The notes below the pieces were generated by a model, which saw only the letters and a program-made list of their open reading frames with translations, was not told the DNA's origin and ran no database searches. A program made the position numbers and the translations under genes. Positions 50,114-59,520 of a DNA stretch of 64,000 nt are shown here, piece by piece. The stretch's first letter is position 1. Each line of letters starts with the position of its first letter. The DNA comes from DASXRU01 sp034665305 (GTDB lineage Bacteria; Acidobacteriota; Blastocatellia; Pyrinomonadales; Pyrinomonadaceae): contig JAXDFZ010000025.1 in the NCBI GenBank assembly GCA_034665305.1, forward strand, positions 62,001-126,000. The letters run 5' to 3'.

Positions 50114-52489
50114 CTAACGGACCCGCAGGCGCAAGTGCGGCGACGCATCCGCCGCCCGGGAATTGTGCTCGACCAGGGAACCAGTGCCGGTATGTTGCCG
50201 GATCGTCCTGGGCCACACGATGCAGAAGCGGCTTCCCTCTTTTGGTTTGCTTTCGACTGTGATTTCGCCTTCCAGCAGTTCAACCAATTTGCGTGTGATA
50301 GCCAGCCCCAGACCGGCGCCGCCGTACGAACGGGTTAACCGGTCATCGATTTGCCGGAACTCGTCAAAGATATAATCCAAAGCCTCTCGCGGCATACCGA
50401 TCCCGGTGTCTTTTATTTCCAGCGTCCAACGGGTGGCTCCCTCAGGGAACGCAGTGATGACAACAGATCCCGTCCCAGTAAACTTCAACGCGTTGCCCAC
50501 GAGGGTGGAAAGAACTTGCGCAAGCTTGCCGCGATCAGTAACAACCTTATCCAAATCAGGAGAAACGTCGGCGCGCAACTCGATGCCTTTGTTTGCGGCT
50601 TCGCCGCCATACTCATGGATAATGCCCTCGACCACTTCATTCACATCAACAAACCCCAGGTGCAGTGCGGCACGGCCGGCCTCCAGGCGCGAGTACTCCA
50701 GCAGTTCGTTTACCATTTCCAACAGCGCGCGGGCATTGCGATCCATGCGCTGGACCGCGTCCTTTTGCAGCATCGCCAATGGCAACTGCGGATCCCGCTC
50801 CAGCAATTGGCACAGACCGATGATCACATTCAGCGGCGTCCGCAACTCATGCGTCACGTTGGACACAAAAGCCGATTTCAGGCGGTCGTGGTCGCGCAGG
50901 CGATCGTAAGCATTAACCAGTTCGTCGCGTTGCTGCACTTCCTTCGTGATGTCACGGAATACCGCAACTGCCCCTTCGCCTTTCCCGTCTTCAGCGTTTA
51001 AAGGAGCAGCGCTGATCGACAGCACCCGCGGCTCTCCGTCCGGATGCTTCATCTTGAACTGTTCACCGTCGATTTGCTGCCGGTGCTCCAGCGCCCGCCA
51101 AAACGGGGTTTCTTCGGCAGCCAGCGGCCGGCCATTCATATCTCGCAACGTTAACTCTTCACAGAATGCATGCGCCCCATCGGGAAACTCGCCCGGCGCG
51201 CGGCCAATGATCTTTGCGGCCGCGGGATTGATCTTGTACCTCATCTGCCGATCAATGATGATAACGCCCTCGTTCATTTGATTGATCACGCCCTGAAGTT
51301 GGACCGCCCGCATTTTCTCCGAGGCGAACGCGGCCGTCGAAAGCTTTTCCGCGCGGACCCGCTTCGTAACATCCGACAAGACGATGATCAGATCGCCACG
51401 CCGTGCATTACTAACGGAGGTGGGCCAGATAGTAACGTCCCAGAATCTTGCGGTGTCAGCGCCGGCCGGGGTTTCGGAGTTCTCCGGCATTAGTTCCAGC
51501 GGCAGACCAAAACTCACGAACGGCTTGCGTGTGCGGCGCACATCCTCGACGACGTCGCTTAGCTTCGCCAGTCCGGCCGCCGCTTCGTAAAGACCTCTTC
51601 GTCTTAACGTATTTGAATCGCGCCCCACGAAGTGACCGAACGTCGGATTCAGCTTGCAGACGATCAGGTTCGGATCAACTACTACGACGCCCAATGGCAA
51701 ACTATCCAGTACTTCTTCAGTGAACCTGCTTTGCTCGCGAAGCTCGCCAAACTTCCCTTCCAGTTCCGCAGCCATGGCGTTAAAGTCCGCAGCCAACAAA
51801 CCCACTTCATCGTCCGTTTCGATCGGCACGCGCTCGTCCAGTTTCCCTGTCCCCAGGGTGGCGACGGAGGCGGCCAAATGGCGCAGCGGCTTCGTAAAGC
51901 GCCCAACCGCCCAAATGCCCAGCAGGATCGTTGAAATCAGAACGAGTGCCCACGTGGCTGCCAACGCTGCCAACGAATATCCCGAAGTTGCTTTCGCGAC
52001 TGGAACACCCACCACTACTCTCCAGCCGTACGGCGGCAAAGATTTGACACTGGTCACGCGCAGAACGCCATCACGCCAGCGTTGTTTTGCGATGCTGTCG
52101 CCGGTCCTCTGTGGACTTGGCAGGATTCCGGCGTGCAACGGATTCCCGATGACATTCCCACCAGCGTCAATAACGCCAAGCGTTGTACCCGCGGTATCCG
52201 CCACTTGCTCCAACCGCTGAAAGAGATCGAGGGTATCGTTATACGACAAGCTGCCCGACTGCGAAGCATAGGCGGGATGAGATTCCAGCCAGGCCGCCAG
52301 ACCGACCGCAGCAGCGTTCGCCTGCGAACCGGCTATCTCACTCGTCCGCTCATCAAGCGCAGCTCGATAGTAATAGAGCTGCAGCATACTGATGATGAGC
52401 AGCGGCAGAGACAGCACCGCCAGCATCAGGAGCATGCGCGAGCGCACTCCCTGGAAACGCTTTTCGGATTGTGATGTAGCCTTCCTCAC
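50114..52489 (-). CDS. multidomain sensor histidine kinase
   Basis: A 791-residue kinase from GTG 52489. Membrane helix (about 18-40), a periplasmic Cache-like domain (about 40-185), second helix (about 180-200, ALAATWALVLISTILLGIWA), HAMP (about 200-255), two PAS domains (about 265-390 and 405-520), HisKA with the phospho-acceptor in VTHELRTPLNVIIG, and HATPase with N box VGNALKFT, G1 DTGIGMP and GGAGLGLAI. Its start overlaps the stop of the RsbRD-N gene (GTGA), and a stand-alone receiver gene lies just upstream, so the three are one operon. Confidence 0.9.
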   Translation of the reverse strand: MRKATSQSEKRFQGVRSRMLLMLAVLSLPLLIISMLQLYYYRAALDERTSEIAGSQANAAAVGLAAWLESHPAYASQSGSLSYNDTLDLFQRLEQVADTAGTTLGVIDAGGNVIGNPLHAGILPSPQRTGDSIAKQRWRDGVLRVTSVKSLPPYGWRVVVGVPVAKATSGYSLAALAATWALVLISTILLGIWAVGRFTKPLRHLAASVATLGTGKLDERVPIETDDEVGLLAADFNAMAAELEGKFGELREQSRFTEEVLDSLPLGVVVVDPNLIVCKLNPTFGHFVGRDSNTLRRRGLYEAAAGLAKLSDVVEDVRRTRKPFVSFGLPLELMPENSETPAGADTARFWDVTIWPTSVSNARRGDLIIVLSDVTKRVRAEKLSTAAFASEKMRAVQLQGVINQMNEGVIIIDRQMRYKINPAAAKIIGRAPGEFPDGAHAFCEELTLRDMNGRPLAAEETPFWRALEHRQQIDGEQFKMKHPDGEPRVLSISAAPLNAEDGKGEGAVAVFRDITKEVQQRDELVNAYDRLRDHDRLKSAFVSNVTHELRTPLNVIIGLCQLLERDPQLPLAMLQKDAVQRMDRNARALLEMVNELLEYSRLEAGRAALHLGFVDVNEVVEGIIHEYGGEAANKGIELRADVSPDLDKVVTDRGKLAQVLSTLVGNALKFTGTGSVVITAFPEGATRWTLEIKDTGIGMPREALDYIFDEFRQIDDRLTRSYGGAGLGLAITRKLVELLEGEITVESKPKEGSRFCIVWPRTIRQHTGTGSLVEHNSRAADASPHLRLRVR

Positions 52490-53001
52490 TCGTCAGGTTC
52501 TCCTAAAAATGCCTTGCGGCGGCGAGGGGGCGGCCAGACTGAACTACGTGTCTCAACCCGCGGTCGCAAACTTGCGGCATAGACCAGCAATGCTTGTCCA
52601 ATCAACTCATCAACAAAATGGTTTACCCGCCGCAAGGAAAGTCGCAGCCCGCCGAGATGTCCATCCAGCGCCTGTGAACCTTCCTGCCACAAGTAGTCGT
52701 TCAAGACCCGCCGCAGGATCGACAGCTCACGGACCACTTCATCGATCAGCAAACCTTGTTGGAAACGCTCTTGCGCGTATGAGCGAAGCCGGTTCGCACT
52801 GTCGCTAATCTCGCCATCGCTCGCCGAGCCATCCAGTAACACGGCCAGGCTGTCCAAACACTCGGGCAGGAAGCCCACCAGTTGCTCGTAGGATAAAGCG
52901 CTGGCCAGCGTGGTCCGTCGCTCGGAGTAAATATCGTCCACCCACGAACCGATAATTGCACTTTCATGTTGTCGCATTAAGGTCGAAAATTTGTCGGGCA
53001 T
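52486..53001 (-). CDS. RsbRD N-terminal domain protein
   Basis: A 171-residue helical protein starting MPDKFSTLMRQHESAIIGSW, which matches the RsbRD_N (PF14361) globin-like sensory domain (YSERRTTLASALSYEQLVGF, RFQQGLLIDEVVRELSILRR). Such domains normally head RsbR stressosome proteins, but here it stands alone with a basic tail. It lies 6 bp after the receiver gene and overlaps the kinase gene by 4 bp, so it likely modulates that kinase. Confidence 0.8.
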   Translation of the reverse strand: MPDKFSTLMRQHESAIIGSWVDDIYSERRTTLASALSYEQLVGFLPECLDSLAVLLDGSASDGEISDSANRLRSYAQERFQQGLLIDEVVRELSILRRVLNDYLWQEGSQALDGHLGGLRLSLRRVNHFVDELIGQALLVYAASLRPRVETRSSVWPPPRRRKAFLGEPDE

Positions 53002-53007
53002 TTTCGC

Positions 53008-53436
53008 TTACTTGCTGCCGCCTGCCGGCAACAATCCTTTCAACAGTGCATCGAGTTCATCAAAGTCGATCGGCTTCGTAACGTAGTCATTACAACCTGC
53101 CGCCAGCGCCTCAGCATGAAAGTCCGTTGTGTCATGAGCTGAAACGGCGACGATGGGAATGCTCCGCAGTTCATCATGCTGCCGCATCCGCCGCGTGGCA
53201 GCCAAGCCGTCCACGCGCGGTAAACTGAGATCCATCAAAATTATTTCCGGCAATTCGCGCAGGGCCACATCGATGGCTTCCTCGCCGTTCGTCGCTTCAA
53301 TCACGTTGTAACCGCTCATCTCAAGCAGCCGTCGCATCATGAAGCGATTGTCTTCAAAGTCTTCAACCACCATCACGGTTTGCTTACGAGGATCCGCTGC
53401 CACTGGGTCTCCCATCATGTTCATCGCTGTTGTCAC
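53008..53436 (-). CDS. single-domain response regulator (CheY-like)
   Basis: A 142-residue receiver (GTG 53436, or ATG 53424 twelve bases in). It has the acidic pair in MVVEDFEDNRF, phospho-Asp in IILMDLSLPRVDG, Thr/Ser in VAVSAHD and the conserved Lys in YVTKPIDFDEL. No output domain, so it must signal by protein contact. First gene of the operon with the RsbRD-N protein and the kinase. Confidence 0.88.
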   Translation of the reverse strand: MTTAMNMMGDPVAADPRKQTVMVVEDFEDNRFMMRRLLEMSGYNVIEATNGEEAIDVALRELPEIILMDLSLPRVDGLAATRRMRQHDELRSIPIVAVSAHDTTDFHAEALAAGCNDYVTKPIDFDELDALLKGLLPAGGSK

Positions 53437-53612
53437 AAGGTCGCCGCACCGGACTGCATGCCTAGCGTACGCTTTGTAAGTCTGTTAAGATACCGCATCG
53501 AAAGCCGACACACGCAAGTAGTTGTTTTGGGTTTAATTCGTACACGCGCACTGGCAGACCTCGCCATGGCGCGTGTCGTTGCCGGAAAGAACCGTCACGA
53601 GCCAAGGGCAAT

Positions 53613-54308
53613 ATGAAGCCGCTATTATTGGACAATCAGGACACTACGACTCTCGCAGAGCTGGGGCGGGCATCGCTGCAAATTGTCCACGACCTCAAGA
53701 ATCAGATAAATGGCCTCAAACTTTATGCCACGTTTCTCCGCCGCCGAATGGAGCGGAGCGAGCGCCCTCTCGACGAACAGGAAACCGTAACAAAACTCAT
53801 TTCCGGACTCGACCGCGCGGCCGCTGACATGACGACCCTGGTCCGATTGGGTCGTCCGATTCAGCTGCGACCATCGCGCGTCGATCTGTCCCGGGTAATT
53901 TCAGAAGCATTGAAAAGTTCGACTGAATCCGAACCGCTCGAAGCTGAGTTTACTAACGAGGCGAACTCCGAGTCATTCGCGGGCGAATTCGATGTTCAGG
54001 CACTGACTGAAGCAATAAAGGCGATAACCGAAGGCGCCAACGGCCTGGTCCGAAGCCCTGATCAGGGTTTGTCGATTCATGTAATGCGAAAGGGCGCCGG
54101 CGAAGACGCGGCCGCTACCATCGAATGGCGCGGAGTGACGATTGACGATGGGGCGGATCCGTTTCATTCACTGAATGGCAGTGTCGGTATTCGCCTGGCC
54201 CTGGCCGCCAAAATAATCGAAGCCCATGGCGGCTCCACTGAGCAGGAGTCGGATCGTCTGCGAGTGCGCCTGCGCCTTCACGCTAATGGCGCCGCTGCCA
54301 CGCCATAG
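53613..54308 (+). CDS. degenerate histidine-kinase-like protein
   Basis: A 231-residue cytoplasmic protein. Residues 15-75 resemble a dimerisation/H-box domain (LGRASLQIVHDLKNQINGLK, with a His followed by D-L-K-N), and residues 85-220 resemble a HATPase fold, but the N box is eroded (AIKAITEGANGL) and G1 is replaced by IDDGADPFHSLNG; only the last helix GIRLALAAKIIEAHGG is conserved. It probably binds or gates the NtrC-type regulator encoded 36 bp downstream rather than acting as a full kinase. Confidence 0.72.
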   Translation: MKPLLLDNQDTTTLAELGRASLQIVHDLKNQINGLKLYATFLRRRMERSERPLDEQETVTKLISGLDRAAADMTTLVRLGRPIQLRPSRVDLSRVISEALKSSTESEPLEAEFTNEANSESFAGEFDVQALTEAIKAITEGANGLVRSPDQGLSIHVMRKGAGEDAAATIEWRGVTIDDGADPFHSLNGSVGIRLALAAKIIEAHGGSTEQESDRLRVRLRLHANGAAATP

Positions 54309-54344
54309 CCAAAACTCTTAACGTGCAAAGGGGATCATCCATAA

Positions 54345-55733
54345 GTGGGAAATAAAGACATACGCATTCTGGTCGTCGACGACGAACCAATGATGGCCGA
54401 CTCGCTCAAGCAAAACTTGACCGAGGAAGGTTACACGGTAGACACGTCTTCAACGGGCACTGAGGCTATCGAGCTTTTCGATCGCGGCGCTCACCATCTG
54501 GCGATCTGCGATCTGCAACTTCCCGACATGGATGGCCTTGACGTGATGCGCCACATGAAGGATGCGCGCCCGGCGACTGAAGTGATCGTAGTCACCGGAT
54601 ATGGCACCGTGGCCAAAGCCGTCGAAGCAATCCGCGCCGGCGCATTTTACTTCGTCGAAAAGCCTTTCGACTTTGAAGAGATGCTGCCGCTCGTTAGGCG
54701 CGCCCTTGAACGTCGCGAGTTAATGGCCGAAACGGCGAACATGCGACGGCAGATGTCGACGCGCGCTGAATACTTCAACATCATCGGTGCGTCCAAGCAG
54801 ATGCAACAGATTTACGAAACGATCGAATCGGTGGCCAAATCGGATGCCAACGTTTTGATCGTCGGCGAATCCGGCACCGGCAAAGAACTAATCGCCAACG
54901 CTATTCACTACAATTCCCTGCGCTCCAAAAAACCGTTTATCAAAGTTAACTGCGCCGCGTTGCCAAAAGAGTTAATCGAATCGGAACTATTCGGCCATAC
55001 CAAAGGGGCCTTCACCGGCGCACACGCCGACAAAGAAGGATTGGTGCAGCACGCGGCCGGTGGTTCGCTGATGCTGGACGAAATCGCGGAGATGCCAGTG
55101 GAGTTGCAGCCTAAACTTTTGCGCGTGTTGCAGGAACGCAGCTATCGCAAAATCGGATCGGAAAAAACCTATGCAGTGGACTTTCGCTTAATCACCTCGA
55201 CCAACCGTATGCCGGCGGACGCGATCCGCGACGGCCTGTTGCGCGATGATTTGTTCTACCGCATTTCGACGATCACGATTCACGTGCCGCCGCTGCGCGA
55301 GCGGACCGATGACATTCAACTCCTGACCGATCATTTTTTGAAGATGTATTCCGAAAAGTACGAGCGCCCAATCACCGGCGTCTCGCAGGCGGCTTACCAG
55401 CGCCTCTTCGGTCATGCCTGGCCGGGTAATGTGCGTGAGCTGCAAAACGTGCTGGAACGTGCAGTTTTGCTGGCAAAGGGAAACAAAATCGAGCCGGTCG
55501 ATTTGCCGTTTGATAACGGCACAGCGCCCGAGGGAGTGCCCGGCGGAAGTGCCTGGGACGTGCCACCGAACATGACGCTCGAAGATATTGAGAAGCTGGT
55601 GATTGAAAAGACTCTGCAGCGGACCGGCGGCAACAAGCAGGCAGCGGCAAACCTGCTGGGCATTTATCGCCCGCGCCTCTACAGCAAAATCAGAAAATAC
55701 AACATCGACGTTCCGGCGCTGGTGTCGGCCTAG
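54345..55733 (+). CDS. NtrC-family sigma-54-dependent response regulator
   Basis: A 462-residue regulator from GTG 54345 with AAGGGG upstream. Receiver with DDE, phospho-Asp in AICDLQLPDMDG and Lys in YFVEKPFDFE; AAA+ domain with Walker A GESGTGKELIANAIH, sigma-54 loop KGAFTGAHADKEG, Walker B GGSLMLDEIAEM and R-fingers; C-terminal Fis HTH (GNKQAAANLLGIYRPRLYSK). It follows the degenerate kinase gene and is probably controlled by it. Its TAG stop is fused to the start of a 26-bp repeat arm. Confidence 0.92.
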   Translation: MGNKDIRILVVDDEPMMADSLKQNLTEEGYTVDTSSTGTEAIELFDRGAHHLAICDLQLPDMDGLDVMRHMKDARPATEVIVVTGYGTVAKAVEAIRAGAFYFVEKPFDFEEMLPLVRRALERRELMAETANMRRQMSTRAEYFNIIGASKQMQQIYETIESVAKSDANVLIVGESGTGKELIANAIHYNSLRSKKPFIKVNCAALPKELIESELFGHTKGAFTGAHADKEGLVQHAAGGSLMLDEIAEMPVELQPKLLRVLQERSYRKIGSEKTYAVDFRLITSTNRMPADAIRDGLLRDDLFYRISTITIHVPPLRERTDDIQLLTDHFLKMYSEKYERPITGVSQAAYQRLFGHAWPGNVRELQNVLERAVLLAKGNKIEPVDLPFDNGTAPEGVPGGSAWDVPPNMTLEDIEKLVIEKTLQRTGGNKQAAANLLGIYRPRLYSKIRKYNIDVPALVSA

Positions 55734-55816
55734 TAGGACAGGCATTCCTGCCTGTCCATTCTTTCGGTCAGAACTTGTTTTAGATCAATGGGACAGGCAG
55801 GAATGCCTGTCCTACT
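55732..55816. repeat. 26-bp inverted-repeat pair between convergent genes (copy 2)
   Basis: Bases 55732-55757 and 55791-55816 are exact reverse complements over 26 bp and match the copy at 21851-21936. The left arm overlaps the TAG stop of the NtrC-type gene; the right arm ends 5 bp before the protease gene's stop. Confidence 0.88.
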
Positions 55817-55820
55817 TTTA

Positions 55821-57248
55821 TTACGGGTTGATGATGCTGAAGAGTTTCTCCGCGAGGTCGACGTCGATGGCTTTGAGGATGTTGTATTGGACCAGGGCTG
55901 AGTCGCGATCTCCTAACGCCAGATATCCCAGGGCCATGTTGTAGTACGCGGTTCCAAAATCCGGCTTCAGACGAGTTGCTTGCTTGAATGCTTCGATGCT
56001 CTCGTCCAGCTTATTCAGTTTCAAATAAGCCTCACCCAGGTAGTTGCTCGCTTTCGCTTCACCCGGTTTCAACATTCGCAACTGGTCGAAGGCGGCCGCC
56101 GCTTCCTTGAACTTATTCGCACGATAATATGCGAGGCCCAGCCTTTCATAAGCTCCCGCATGATCGGGGCTGAGATTGATGGCCTTGCGATAGGAAATGA
56201 TTTCCTCTTCCGGTTTGTTCCACTTTCCGTACGTGACTCCCATCGCAAACTGTACGTCAGCATTGTAAGGATCCAATCGCAACGCCTGCTTGTAAGAATT
56301 GATCGCATCCTGAAACTGTCCCAGGCGCGAGTACGCATGGCCCATGTTTACGTAGGGCTCCGGCCAATCCGGCTTTAACCGAATCACCTGGCGCGAGGCT
56401 TTCAACGCTTCGTTGTGCCGGCCCAACATGCCATTGCAGTAACTCATCTGGTACCAGGCTTCGGCGTAATCGGGATCCGTATCGACTGCCTTCTCAAACA
56501 GGGGCAACGCGCGGGCCCAATCGTCATGCGAGAGAAACCCCAGGCCCTGCCCGTAAGAATGTTCGGCGGACGCGCGCTTGTTTCGGCGAGAGGAAACAAC
56601 CAGATCGGAAAACGAAGTGAGCGGACCAGCCTGCAGTTGGGCCACACGCTCTGATGGCACGGCGAAATTCAAACTCTGGCCGTCAGTCAATTGCAGCGTG
56701 GCCACGCCCACAAGTTGTCCCGACATGTTGACCACCGGACTACCGCTCGATCCCGGTGAGATCGGCGCGGTGATTTGAATGATGCGGCCATAATTCGAAA
56801 TGTCGCGCACCGCTGAGACAATTCCGTTTGAGACGCTGCCTTCAAAACCGAACGGATTACCGATTACCACAATGCTTTCGCCCTCCTGTGGCGAAGTCCG
56901 GACCACGGAAAGCGGGCTGACCAGCGAGGCAGGCACGTCAACCTGCAGCAGCGCGATGTCGCCCTCGCCGTCAATCGCCAACACGCCCTTCACCGGATAA
57001 GTGTTGCCGTTGCTTAGATGAATCTCGGCCTTGAACGCCCCGTCGATCACGTGTCGATTTGTGATCACCCGATTGTTAGCGATGAAAAACCCGCTGCCCC
57101 TCGTGAGCTTGTCCCCCCTGGCATTGAAGGTTTCGATCGCAACTGCGGAAGGTTTGATGCGGCGGACAAGATCCGGCAATTGCTCCTGGGCGGACAGACC
57201 CGGAGTTAGCAAAAGGACCAGACAAAAAGAGAGCCAGATAAATCTCAT
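55821..57248 (-). CDS. exported trypsin-like serine protease with TPR repeats
   Basis: A 475-residue protein with signal peptide (IWLSFCLVLLLTPGLSAQ). Residues 25-215 are an S1C/DegP-like protease domain with an intact triad His66 (TNRHVIDG), Asp97 (EGDIALL) and Ser168 (PGSSGSP). No PDZ domain follows; instead residues 230-470 form about seven TPR units (EAWYQMSYCNGMLGRHNEAL, EPYVNMGHAYSRLGQFQDAI, TAYYNMALGYLALGDRDSAL). It may cleave or hold periplasmic proteins bound by the TPR array. Confidence 0.88.
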   Translation of the reverse strand: MRFIWLSFCLVLLLTPGLSAQEQLPDLVRRIKPSAVAIETFNARGDKLTRGSGFFIANNRVITNRHVIDGAFKAEIHLSNGNTYPVKGVLAIDGEGDIALLQVDVPASLVSPLSVVRTSPQEGESIVVIGNPFGFEGSVSNGIVSAVRDISNYGRIIQITAPISPGSSGSPVVNMSGQLVGVATLQLTDGQSLNFAVPSERVAQLQAGPLTSFSDLVVSSRRNKRASAEHSYGQGLGFLSHDDWARALPLFEKAVDTDPDYAEAWYQMSYCNGMLGRHNEALKASRQVIRLKPDWPEPYVNMGHAYSRLGQFQDAINSYKQALRLDPYNADVQFAMGVTYGKWNKPEEEIISYRKAINLSPDHAGAYERLGLAYYRANKFKEAAAAFDQLRMLKPGEAKASNYLGEAYLKLNKLDESIEAFKQATRLKPDFGTAYYNMALGYLALGDRDSALVQYNILKAIDVDLAEKLFSIINP

Positions 57249-57271
57249 GGGTCGGATATTTTAACGCCGCC

Positions 57272-57437
57272 AATCAACCCTTCTCATTAGCACCGCACTT
57301 CAGTGCGGTGATCAATCGGCGATTTTTGCCGGTAACCGTTTTAACGGTTTTGATGGAAACCGTTGAAACGGTTTGATGATCCTAACGGTAACGTTTCCCC
57401 ACCTGACTGAAGTCAGGTGCTAATGAGATGGTTGATT
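57272..57437. repeat. 166-bp palindrome-rich element with 22-bp inverted ends
   Basis: 57272-57294 and 57416-57437 are inverted copies with two differences. Inside lie four short palindromes: CACCGCACTTCAGTGCGGTG (57291-57310), a CCGTT/AACGG pair near 57330, AAACCGTTGAAACGGTTT (57357-57374) and CACCTGACTGAAGTCAGGTG (57400-57419). No ORF. It lies in the gap between proS and the protease gene. Confidence 0.75.
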
Positions 57438-57464
57438 ACCTTGCAGTCATCGCCGCGGTTAGCA

Positions 57465-59198
57465 TTAACTCGCACTTAATTTCCCCACCACCTCGTTCAC
57501 CTTCACGTCTTCACTTTGTTTCGCCCGGCGATCGAAAAGTTCCACTACGCCATCCGCAATCTTCTTGCCGACCGTAACTCGATATGGAATTCCGATCAGG
57601 TCCGCGTCTTTGAACTTCACACCCGCTCGTTCGTCGCGATCATCGAGCAACACCGCAAGGCCCGCCTTTTGCAAATCGGCATACAGTTTCTCTCCGGCTT
57701 CGCGCAATTGATCCTGCTTCGTGTTAGTGACGGTAACCACTACGTCGAACGGCGCAATCGCTTTTGGCCAGATAATGCCATCGCCATCGTAGTTCTGCTC
57801 GACGGCCGCAGTTATGATGCGTTCGACGCCGATACCGTAGCTGCCCATCACGATCGGAGCCTCTTTGCCATCGGGCGTCAGAAAATTTGCGCCCATCGAA
57901 TCGGAGTACTTCGTGCCCAGTTTGAAGATGTGGCCGATCTCCATTGCCTTGTAAACATCCAGAATCCCGCTGTCGCAACGCGGGCAAGGCTCCCCTGACT
58001 CCACCATTCTCAAATCGGCCCACTGATCCGGTTTGATATCACGATCGATATCGACGCCACGAAGATGGTGATCATCTTTATTTGCGCCGGTCGTCATGTT
58101 GCGTCTTTCCCTTAACACCTCATCAGAAATAATCACGGGCTTTGGTTTACTGCCTGCGGCCGTCGTTTGCACGCCAACCGCACCCAGACTTCCGGCACTG
58201 GCGCCGAGCAAGTCCCTTATTTCTTCTGCGTGGGCCGGCCGCACGGCGGTTGACCCAAGCGCATCGGCCAACTTGGTTTCGTGCAACTGATGGTCGCCCC
58301 GCAACAAAGCGATTACCGGCCGTGGTTCATTGGCGATGGTGGCAATGTACACCAGCGACTTTATCTGTCGATCAGCAGCCGCGCCACCGACAAATGTCGT
58401 CAAATCTTCGATGGTGCGCACGCCCGGCGTGGGAAATTCCTCAGGCGCATCTGGTCCCGCTGCATCTTCAATCTTAGGCAAACGCGAAGTCGCCTTTTCC
58501 ACATTTGCGGCGTAAGCACAATTAGCACAACTCGCAACCTGGTCCTCGCCCGCATCCGTCTTCGCCACAAATTCAGTGGACTCCGAACCGCCCATCGCGC
58601 CGGACGAAGCCTCCACCATGGAAAACTCCAAACCGCAGCGTGTGAAGATTCGCTGGTATGCCCCGCGCTGATCCTCAAACGCGCGATCCAGTCCTTCGCG
58701 GTCGGCGTCAAATGAATAAGCGTCCTTCATGATGAATGTGCGCAGGCGCATCAGGCCCGACTTGGGACGCGGCTCGTCGCGAAACTTGATCTGGATTTGA
58801 TACCAGACCTGCGGCAGTTGTTTGTACGAACGAAGCTGGTTGCGCGCGATCGTCGTGAAGACTTCTTCATGCGTCATGCCGAGACACATGTCGGCGCCCT
58901 TGCGATCCTTGAGGCGGAACATGTCATCGCCAATCGCGTCCCAGCGTCCCGACTCCTGCCACACTTCAGCGGGGTGCAACGCCGGCAGGTAGAATTCCTG
59001 GCCACCAATCCCGTCCATTTCTTCGCGCAGAATCGCCATTATCTTCAGCGCGATTCGCTGGCCGAGCGGGAGATATGAATAGATTCCGGCGGAGAGCTGC
59101 CGCACAACGCCCGCCCGCAGCAGCAGTTTATGCGAAACGACCTCGGCGTCTGCCGGGTCTTCACGCAGGGTTGGGATAAAGTATTGTGACCAGCGCAT
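57465..59198 (-). CDS. proS: prolyl-tRNA synthetase
   Basis: A 577-residue bacterial-type ProRS. Class II motif 1 lies near the start (LPLGQRIALKIMAILREEMD), motif 2 in FRDEPRPKSGLMRLRTFIMK (about 140-160), motif 3 in GSYGIGVERIITAAVEQ (about 440-456). The YbaK-like editing domain that clears Ala-tRNA(Pro) is inserted at about 225-390, and the anticodon-binding domain ends the protein (FDVVVTVTNTKQDQLREAGE). Normal length and all motifs intact. Confidence 0.97.
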   Translation of the reverse strand: MRWSQYFIPTLREDPADAEVVSHKLLLRAGVVRQLSAGIYSYLPLGQRIALKIMAILREEMDGIGGQEFYLPALHPAEVWQESGRWDAIGDDMFRLKDRKGADMCLGMTHEEVFTTIARNQLRSYKQLPQVWYQIQIKFRDEPRPKSGLMRLRTFIMKDAYSFDADREGLDRAFEDQRGAYQRIFTRCGLEFSMVEASSGAMGGSESTEFVAKTDAGEDQVASCANCAYAANVEKATSRLPKIEDAAGPDAPEEFPTPGVRTIEDLTTFVGGAAADRQIKSLVYIATIANEPRPVIALLRGDHQLHETKLADALGSTAVRPAHAEEIRDLLGASAGSLGAVGVQTTAAGSKPKPVIISDEVLRERRNMTTGANKDDHHLRGVDIDRDIKPDQWADLRMVESGEPCPRCDSGILDVYKAMEIGHIFKLGTKYSDSMGANFLTPDGKEAPIVMGSYGIGVERIITAAVEQNYDGDGIIWPKAIAPFDVVVTVTNTKQDQLREAGEKLYADLQKAGLAVLLDDRDERAGVKFKDADLIGIPYRVTVGKKIADGVVELFDRRAKQSEDVKVNEVVGKLSAS

Positions 59199-59520
59199 GT
59201 TTGAGCTTTTCGTTTCGTTGTTTGATTTTTGCTTTCAGAAGAAGATCATTCTCGCCCACCATCGGCAATTAAGGCAATTGACCAGCGGGTCCGACAAATC
59301 GTTTTCCGCGGAACTGGGCAGTAGCCCGACCGTAAGGAAGGGCTTACTGATTGCGGATTTCGGAATTCGGAATTCGGATTGCGGATTCAAAGATCGATTC
59401 CGAGTACACTTTTTCCCGTCGGCTCTTAATTCCGCAATCCGCAATCGCCAGACGAGAGCATTGCAGCGCTTTTGAGGCTGATGTACCATCGCATGAAACC
59501 GCAGTTGGAAGGTGAACTAA
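59199..59520. other. divergent intergenic region, proS to rpiB, with heptamer arrays
   Basis: No gene seen. It contains the facing heptamer arrays at 59349-59449. A GGAAGGTGA ribosome site (59509-59517) sets the rpiB start. Confidence 0.5.
59349..59449. repeat. inverted pair of heptamer (TTCGGAA/TTGCGGA) arrays
   Basis: 59349-59388 carries TTGCGGA, TTTCGGAA, TTCGGAA, TTCGGAT, TTGCGGAT units; 59428-59449 carries the complementary TTCCGCAA/TCCGCAA units. Same facing layout as the other arrays. Confidence 0.75.
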
